Assembly (NCBI GenBank): GCA_964519995.1
Contig: CAZFLY010000020.1
Span: forward strand, 1 to 41,927
DNA length: 41,927 nucleotides
Origin: CAZFLY01 sp964519995
GTDB lineage: Bacteria > Planctomycetota > Phycisphaerae > Sedimentisphaerales > Anaerobacaceae
Direction: 5' to 3'
Each line of letters starts with the position of its first letter. Within the stretch, counting starts at the first letter, position 1. The notes under the pieces were generated by a model. That model did not search any database, was not told the DNA's origin, and saw only the letters and a program-made list of their open reading frames with translations. A program made the position numbers and the translations under genes. Shown here in pieces: positions 37,871-41,927 of the stretch.

Positions 37871-39445
37871 ATGACTATGCTTAACATCTACAATCTGACA
37901 ATAAAAGAAAAGTTAATGTCAATTATCATGTTGACATGCATCGCTGCGTTGTTGTCAGTTGGTGTTTCCTTCGTTGTATATGAACGCATCTTTCTTCGTA
38001 GCAATATGGTAAAGCACTTTTCAACACAGGCGGCGATGATAGCAGATACATGCAAAGCAGCTTTGGCTTTTGAAGATGTGCAGGACGCTGAAGAAAGCCT
38101 AAAGGCCCTCAGAGCAGAGCCTTCCATTGTTTATGCACGTGTTTATACAGCAGACGGCAAGATATTTGCTCAATACCAGCTTAATGATACACCACCTAAC
38201 TTTGAACTGTTTACGCCACAAGGTGATGGCTATCGGTTTGGTGAAGGCTTTGTGGCCGTACACAAAGGCATAGTTCTCGACGGAGAGAGGATTGGCACAG
38301 TTGCCCTTTGGTCTGATTTACAACCATTGAGTGTGATGTTCAAGCGTAATACAACCATAGTTGTTGCCGTCATCGGATTAGCCGTCTTCGTGGCATACAT
38401 CGTTTCATCCAGGCTTCAGCGCATAATTTCCGTGCCGATCCAGAATCTTACTAAGGTTGCAAGGACCGTCTCCGAAAAGAAAGAATACTCGACTCGAGCT
38501 TTGAAACAGAGCAACGATGAGGTAGGCTTGCTTATAGACTCGTTCAACGACATGCTGGAGCAAATCCAGGAACGTGACTCTGCTTTGGTCAGTGCCAACG
38601 AGCAATTGGAGGTCAGAGTTCAGGACCGCACCGCAGAGCTTACTGATGCAAATGAAAAACTGACAAAAGAAATCTCTGAACGTAAAAAGGCCGAAGAACG
38701 ACAGGCTCAACTTCTGAACCAATTGGAAAGTGCTAACAAAGAGCTGAAAGATTTTGCATATATAGTCTCACATGACCTCAAAGCACCCTTGCGAGGCATT
38801 AAGACACTCGCAAGTTGGATATCAGGCGACTACGTGGAAAAACTCGATCAAGATGCTAAGGAGCAGTTCAACCTGCTTCTCAATCGGGTCGACCGCATGC
38901 AAAACCTGATTGATGGAATCCTGCAGTATTCAAGAATCGGTCGCGTAAGGGAAGAAATGGTTTGGGTAAATCTTAACGAGGTTGTAGCAGATGTCATCGA
39001 TATGATTGCGCCTCCGGAAAACATCAAAATTACAACCGTACAGGAACTCCCCCGAATCAAATGTGAAAACACGCGGATTATTCAGGTCTTTCAAAATCTA
39101 CTCAGCAATGCTATCAAATATATGGATAAACCGCAGGGTCACATACAAATCGATTGTGCAGAAGAAGATAACTTCTGGTGGAAGTTCAGTATAGCTGACA
39201 ATGGTCCCGGAATTGAAGAAAAGTACTTTGAAAAGATCTTCCAAATGTTTCAGACCTTGTCGCCACGCGATGAATTTGAAAGTACCGGTGTTGGCCTTAC
39301 AGTCGTTAAAAAGATTATCGAAATGTATGGAGGAAAAATCTGGGTTGAGTCAAAAGTTGGTGAAGGAAGTACATTCCTTTTCACACTGTCTAAGCAAGAA
39401 GAGAGGGTTAACGATGAGAAACTCCAGATCAATATTATTAGTTGA
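37871..39445 (+). CDS. CHASE8-like/HAMP sensor histidine kinase
   Basis: A membrane kinase of 524 aa. The order is TM1 (about 15-37), periplasmic CHASE8-like domain (about 45-150, with ADTCKAALAFEDVQDAEESL and ARVYTADGKIFAQY), TM2 (about 160-180), HAMP (about 185-240), long coiled coil (about 240-295), HisKA (YIVSHDLKAPLRGI, H301) and HATPase (QNLLSNAIKYM, DNGPGI, GVGLTVVKKIIEMYGG). All kinase motifs are intact. The sensor half resembles that of YfiN, but the GGDEF output is replaced by a kinase core. It follows the YfiR gene by 34 nt and overlaps the first receiver gene by 32 nt, implying coupling. Two Met lie in the start (37871 and 37877). Confidence 0.92.
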   Translation: MTMLNIYNLTIKEKLMSIIMLTCIAALLSVGVSFVVYERIFLRSNMVKHFSTQAAMIADTCKAALAFEDVQDAEESLKALRAEPSIVYARVYTADGKIFAQYQLNDTPPNFELFTPQGDGYRFGEGFVAVHKGIVLDGERIGTVALWSDLQPLSVMFKRNTTIVVAVIGLAVFVAYIVSSRLQRIISVPIQNLTKVARTVSEKKEYSTRALKQSNDEVGLLIDSFNDMLEQIQERDSALVSANEQLEVRVQDRTAELTDANEKLTKEISERKKAEERQAQLLNQLESANKELKDFAYIVSHDLKAPLRGIKTLASWISGDYVEKLDQDAKEQFNLLLNRVDRMQNLIDGILQYSRIGRVREEMVWVNLNEVVADVIDMIAPPENIKITTVQELPRIKCENTRIIQVFQNLLSNAIKYMDKPQGHIQIDCAEEDNFWWKFSIADNGPGIEEKYFEKIFQMFQTLSPRDEFESTGVGLTVVKKIIEMYGGKIWVESKVGEGSTFLFTLSKQEERVNDEKLQINIIS

Positions 39446-39878
39446 AGACGATAGCATTGATGCAATGACGGTTAAGCGGGCTTTTAAGGATCTTAAGGTC
39501 ACAAACTCTCTGGCCCATGCAATCAACGGCGAAGAAGCACTGAGTTACCTGCGGGACTACAACAATGAGGTGCCTTGCGTCATCCTTCTGGATTTGAATA
39601 TGCCAAAAATGAATGGAATCGAATTTCTCAAAATTGCAAAGAATGACGATGCACTAAAGAAGATCCCTGTTGTAGTCTTGACTACGTCTAGTGAGGAGCG
39701 CGATGTCGTTGAAAGCTTTAGGTTTAGCGTAGCTGGTTACATAGTTAAGCCCGTCGACTACAAAAAGTTTGTTGAGGCAATTAAAACAATCGACCTGTAC
39801 TGGACATTAAGCGAATTGCCGGAGCAGGATTTAGGAACTAAAGATAGTGCTAAGCTCGAAGCCAATATTGTTAGTTGA
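39414..39878 (+). CDS. Single-domain response regulator (Rcp1-like), first of a tandem pair
   Basis: A 154-aa receiver without output domain. It has a full active site: ILLVEDDSIDAMTVKRAF (acidic pair), VILLDLNMPKMNG (D60), VVVLTTSSEERD (Thr), AGYIVKPVDYKKF (Lys) and the C-terminal YWTLSELPE element of Rcp1-type receivers, which relay phosphate from bacteriophytochrome-like or multi-sensor kinases. The start ATG 39414 lies inside the kinase gene (32-nt overlap). The next receiver begins with the same 32-nt overlap and is about 60% identical by eye, indicating tandem duplication. Longer in-frame starts within the kinase gene are rejected. Confidence 0.93.
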   Translation: MRNSRSILLVEDDSIDAMTVKRAFKDLKVTNSLAHAINGEEALSYLRDYNNEVPCVILLDLNMPKMNGIEFLKIAKNDDALKKIPVVVLTTSSEERDVVESFRFSVAGYIVKPVDYKKFVEAIKTIDLYWTLSELPEQDLGTKDSAKLEANIVS

Positions 39879-40266
39879 GGATGACAGCGTAGATGCGATG
39901 ACCGTTAAACGGGCAATTGAGGATATCGGTTCGAAAGATACCCTCGTACGCTCGGCCAATGGTGAAGAGGCCCTGGACTATCTGAGAAATGAGACAAATA
40001 AAAGGCCCCGCCTCATCCTCTTAGACTTAAATATGCCGAAGATGAACGGCATCGAGTTTCTCAAACATATTAAGGCTGATAACGTACTAAAAAGGGTCCC
40101 TGTCATCGTGCTTACCACTTCTATGGAGGACCAGGACATACTCAGAAGCTTTGAACTTAGCATTGCAGGCTACGTAGTAAAGCCCTTGGATTATAAAAAG
40201 TTTGTGGAGATTATTAGAACGATTAGCCAATATTGGGCTTTAAGCCAGCTTCCATGCACAGGATAA
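39847..40266 (+). CDS. Single-domain response regulator (Rcp1-like), second of a tandem pair
   Basis: A 139-aa receiver with intact residues: ILLVEDDSVDAMTVKRAI, LILLDLNMPKMNG (D60), VIVLTTSMEDQD, AGYVVKPLDYKKF, ending QYWALSQLP. The GTG start (39847) overlaps the preceding receiver by 32 nt. As in the previous overlap, the upstream stop codon TGA lies inside the codons for Leu-Val-Glu of the conserved acidic-pair segment. It is followed after one nucleotide by the next receiver-containing gene. The pair may act as alternative phosphate acceptors or as carriers between the CHASE8 kinase and other partners (inference). Confidence 0.93.
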   Translation: MLSSKPILLVEDDSVDAMTVKRAIEDIGSKDTLVRSANGEEALDYLRNETNKRPRLILLDLNMPKMNGIEFLKHIKADNVLKRVPVIVLTTSMEDQDILRSFELSIAGYVVKPLDYKKFVEIIRTISQYWALSQLPCTG

Positions 40267-40267
40267 C

Positions 40268-41758
40268 ATTACGGGGAACGAAAAGTACAAAATCCTGTTT
40301 ATTGAAGATGATAAGCTTGACCAATTAGCCATCCGGCGACTGGTGGAGGAGGAAAAGCTTGCATACGATTATACAATAGCAGCATCTGTTTCAGAGGCTA
40401 AAAGCAGAATAAGTTCAGAGAACTTTGACATTGTAGTTACTGACTACTCGCTTGGGGATGGTACTGCATTTGATATTTTGGATCTGGTTAAAAATACGCC
40501 TGTTATCGTTGTCACTGGAGCCGGCGATGAGAAAATCGCTATCAAGGCCTGGAGGGCCGGCGCATATGACTATATAGTAAAAGACGCTGAGCGAAGCTAC
40601 CTCAGAACAGTTCCAATAACAGTCGAAAACGCCTTAAGCCATAAAAAAGCCGAAGAAAAACTGCGTCTGTTATCAGCGGCGATTACAAGCACAGGTGACA
40701 GTATCTACGTCACCGACATGGATGACAAGATTATCTTCGTTAATAAGGCGTTTTGTGCAACCTACGGATATAAGCAAGAAGATGTCCTCGGAAAAAATAG
40801 TAATATCCTCTGGATAGGCAAGCTCGAAAGTGTCAATACGAGAAGTGTCTTCCGAACCCGATCTATTAAAGGGACCCTTGAAGTTGGTTTTTATCACAAG
40901 CGAAAAGATGGCAGCATATTTCCTGTCTCTCTTTCAAGGTCTGTCATCAAAGACTCCCACGGAAGCCAGGTAGGAATTGTCGCAACGTCCCGTGACATAA
41001 CAGAACGTGTTCTCGTAGAGGAGGCACTCGGAAAGGCAAACCTGGAACTGAAACAGCAGAACCAACTAAAAAGTGAGTTCGCGATCCGAGTTTCAGAAGT
41101 GCTGAGCAAGGTTCTGAACGACGAAATCATTAAAGCCGAATCTCAACAAGGTGACATCTCGGAAGCCCTTAACAAGGCCAGAGGTATCGTCAACGACCTT
41201 CTGCAGATTGCGAAAATCGACGCTGGCCAAATCCAACTGAATTCGACCGAACACAGCCTTGTCGACCTCGTCGTGGAGGTCGTGCAGGCGATATCACCGT
41301 CTGCAGAGAAGAAGAACGTTAAGATCAGCAACTTTGTTTCTGATAAGGAACTCACAGTAAATGGCGACCCAAGCGGAATAAGACAAGTGTTAAATAATCT
41401 TGTCGGTTATCTTGTGAGTTCTTCGTGTGCAAACAGTCATGTAGAAATACGAGCAACGGATATCGGAAGCGACATTACTCTGGAGGTCCGTAGCGGCAAT
41501 CTGAGCACGGGAGCCATAAAACCGGAAAAGCTTTTTGACCGCAATGCTTGGACAAAAGAAAAACCAGATACGCTGTCGGTAGATAACTGGCCTCTGGGCC
41601 TGGTTGTAGTAAAAGAACTGGTTGAAATGCACAGTGGACGCTTGTGGATTGAAGATTTGGGTACAGGAGCAGTGAGCTTCTGCTTCAGCGTGCCAAAGCC
41701 CGGTGTGAGCGAAGTGATCGCAGCAGGAAAGGCAAACAACTATTATGTAGGTACATAA
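40268..41758 (+). CDS. REC-PAS protein with degenerate histidine-kinase-like C terminus; non-standard start
   Basis: About 496 aa. A complete receiver occupies about 6-120 (KILFIEDDKLDQLAIRRL, VVTDYSLGDG with D59, VIVVTGAGD, GAYDYIVKD), a PAS/PAC about 135-255 (ITSTGDSIYVTDMDDKIIFV, TSRDITERVL), then a helical segment and HATPase-like fold. The HisKA position reads RVSEVLSKV, with Glu (E277) where the phospho-accepting His should be. The N box is LNNLVGYLV, the G1 box is not recognisable (RSGNLSTGAI) and G2 survives as PLGLVVVKELVEMHSG. It is probably not an active kinase. The first ATG/GTG/TTG is the GTG at 40343, which would cut into the receiver; the in-frame ATT at 40268, one nucleotide after the previous stop and after AGGA, is the most plausible start. 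Confidence 0.82.
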   Translation: MTGNEKYKILFIEDDKLDQLAIRRLVEEEKLAYDYTIAASVSEAKSRISSENFDIVVTDYSLGDGTAFDILDLVKNTPVIVVTGAGDEKIAIKAWRAGAYDYIVKDAERSYLRTVPITVENALSHKKAEEKLRLLSAAITSTGDSIYVTDMDDKIIFVNKAFCATYGYKQEDVLGKNSNILWIGKLESVNTRSVFRTRSIKGTLEVGFYHKRKDGSIFPVSLSRSVIKDSHGSQVGIVATSRDITERVLVEEALGKANLELKQQNQLKSEFAIRVSEVLSKVLNDEIIKAESQQGDISEALNKARGIVNDLLQIAKIDAGQIQLNSTEHSLVDLVVEVVQAISPSAEKKNVKISNFVSDKELTVNGDPSGIRQVLNNLVGYLVSSSCANSHVEIRATDIGSDITLEVRSGNLSTGAIKPEKLFDRNAWTKEKPDTLSVDNWPLGLVVVKELVEMHSGRLWIEDLGTGAVSFCFSVPKPGVSEVIAAGKANNYYVGT

Positions 41759-41927
41759 ATTCTGCTTTAATTGACCTACCGAATATGTCTTTTTCCCTCC
41801 ATGCTTATCAGATGTAATACGGACCATGTAAAATAAATGCGTTTTGTCCGTTTACCTCATATTCATTACCAAGCCGGATAGATTCCTGTATTTAGCCCCC
41901 ATTCTTGCTTTCGCCTGCCCCCGATTC

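Noticed and set aside
41759..41927. Search for a gene or output regulator at the right edge
   Set aside because: Only a weak 6-bp inverted repeat (ACGGAC / GTCCGT) is seen; no coding region can be supported.

Overview
The window reads as a contig from a Gram-negative bacterium, most likely a planctomycete of the Phycisphaerae type (moderate confidence). Evidence: an LPS-core heptose epimerase, TonB-dependent receptor, lipoprotein protease and YfiR (two-membrane envelope); an unusually long SecA (about 1,161 aa); an exported protein ending in a PEP-CTERM-like signal with PAP instead of PEP; moderate GC; and repeat-rich intergenic DNA. Taxonomy is inferred only from gene content. There are no rRNA or tRNA genes and no CRISPR array. 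A 100-N scaffold gap inside secA is flanked by an identical 55-bp string and appears to be an assembly artefact.

Layout: 1-883 is a partial hldD (minus). 884-1598 holds hairpins and a possible minus-strand small transcript. 1539-2671 is a tatA-tatC operon behind a consensus promoter. 2718-6214 (minus) is a FixL/FixJ-like two-component pair followed by a stand-alone receiver with degenerate active-site residues. 6836-16651 (minus) is housekeeping: secA, efp, an S23/four-helix-bundle gene, rnr, rpsT and a TPR protein with a large internal duplication. 16840-18687 (plus) is glyA plus a dUTPase-like gene. Then come tspO, an AT-rich dGTPase-like gene that looks acquired, a cold-shock protein, a Gfo/Idh/MocA-like protein and an M48 lipoprotein protease.

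23335-29022 is a complete Rnf operon in the order RseC-like, C, D, G, E, A, B. ApbE at 31305-32348, the flavin transferase expected to flavinylate RnfD and RnfG, lies 2.3 kb away. Between them are a repeat-rich 1-kb spacer, a PEP-CTERM-like exported protein and a hicBA toxin-antitoxin pair whose 58-aa toxin is easily missed. A radical SAM protein (32437-34236) follows.

34816-41758 is a six-gene signalling cassette: TonB-dependent receptor, YfiR-like periplasmic protein, CHASE8-like/HAMP histidine kinase, two tandem single-domain receivers with 32-nt overlaps, and a REC-PAS protein with a kinase-like C terminus that lacks the phospho-acceptor His and key ATP-binding motifs. This looks like a Yfi-type envelope sensor connected to a phosphorelay rather than to a diguanylate cyclase.

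The most striking unexplained pattern is non-coding: about a dozen gene junctions carry degenerate tandem arrays with a strict 7-nt period (one has 8). The unit sequence differs at each locus, and some arrays switch to the complementary motif midway, making large imperfect palindromes. They bracket secA and the S23 gene and recur at junctions of the rnf operon, even entering rnfB. A separate 162-bp miniature inverted-repeat element has 15-bp perfect terminal repeats and an 8-bp target duplication.
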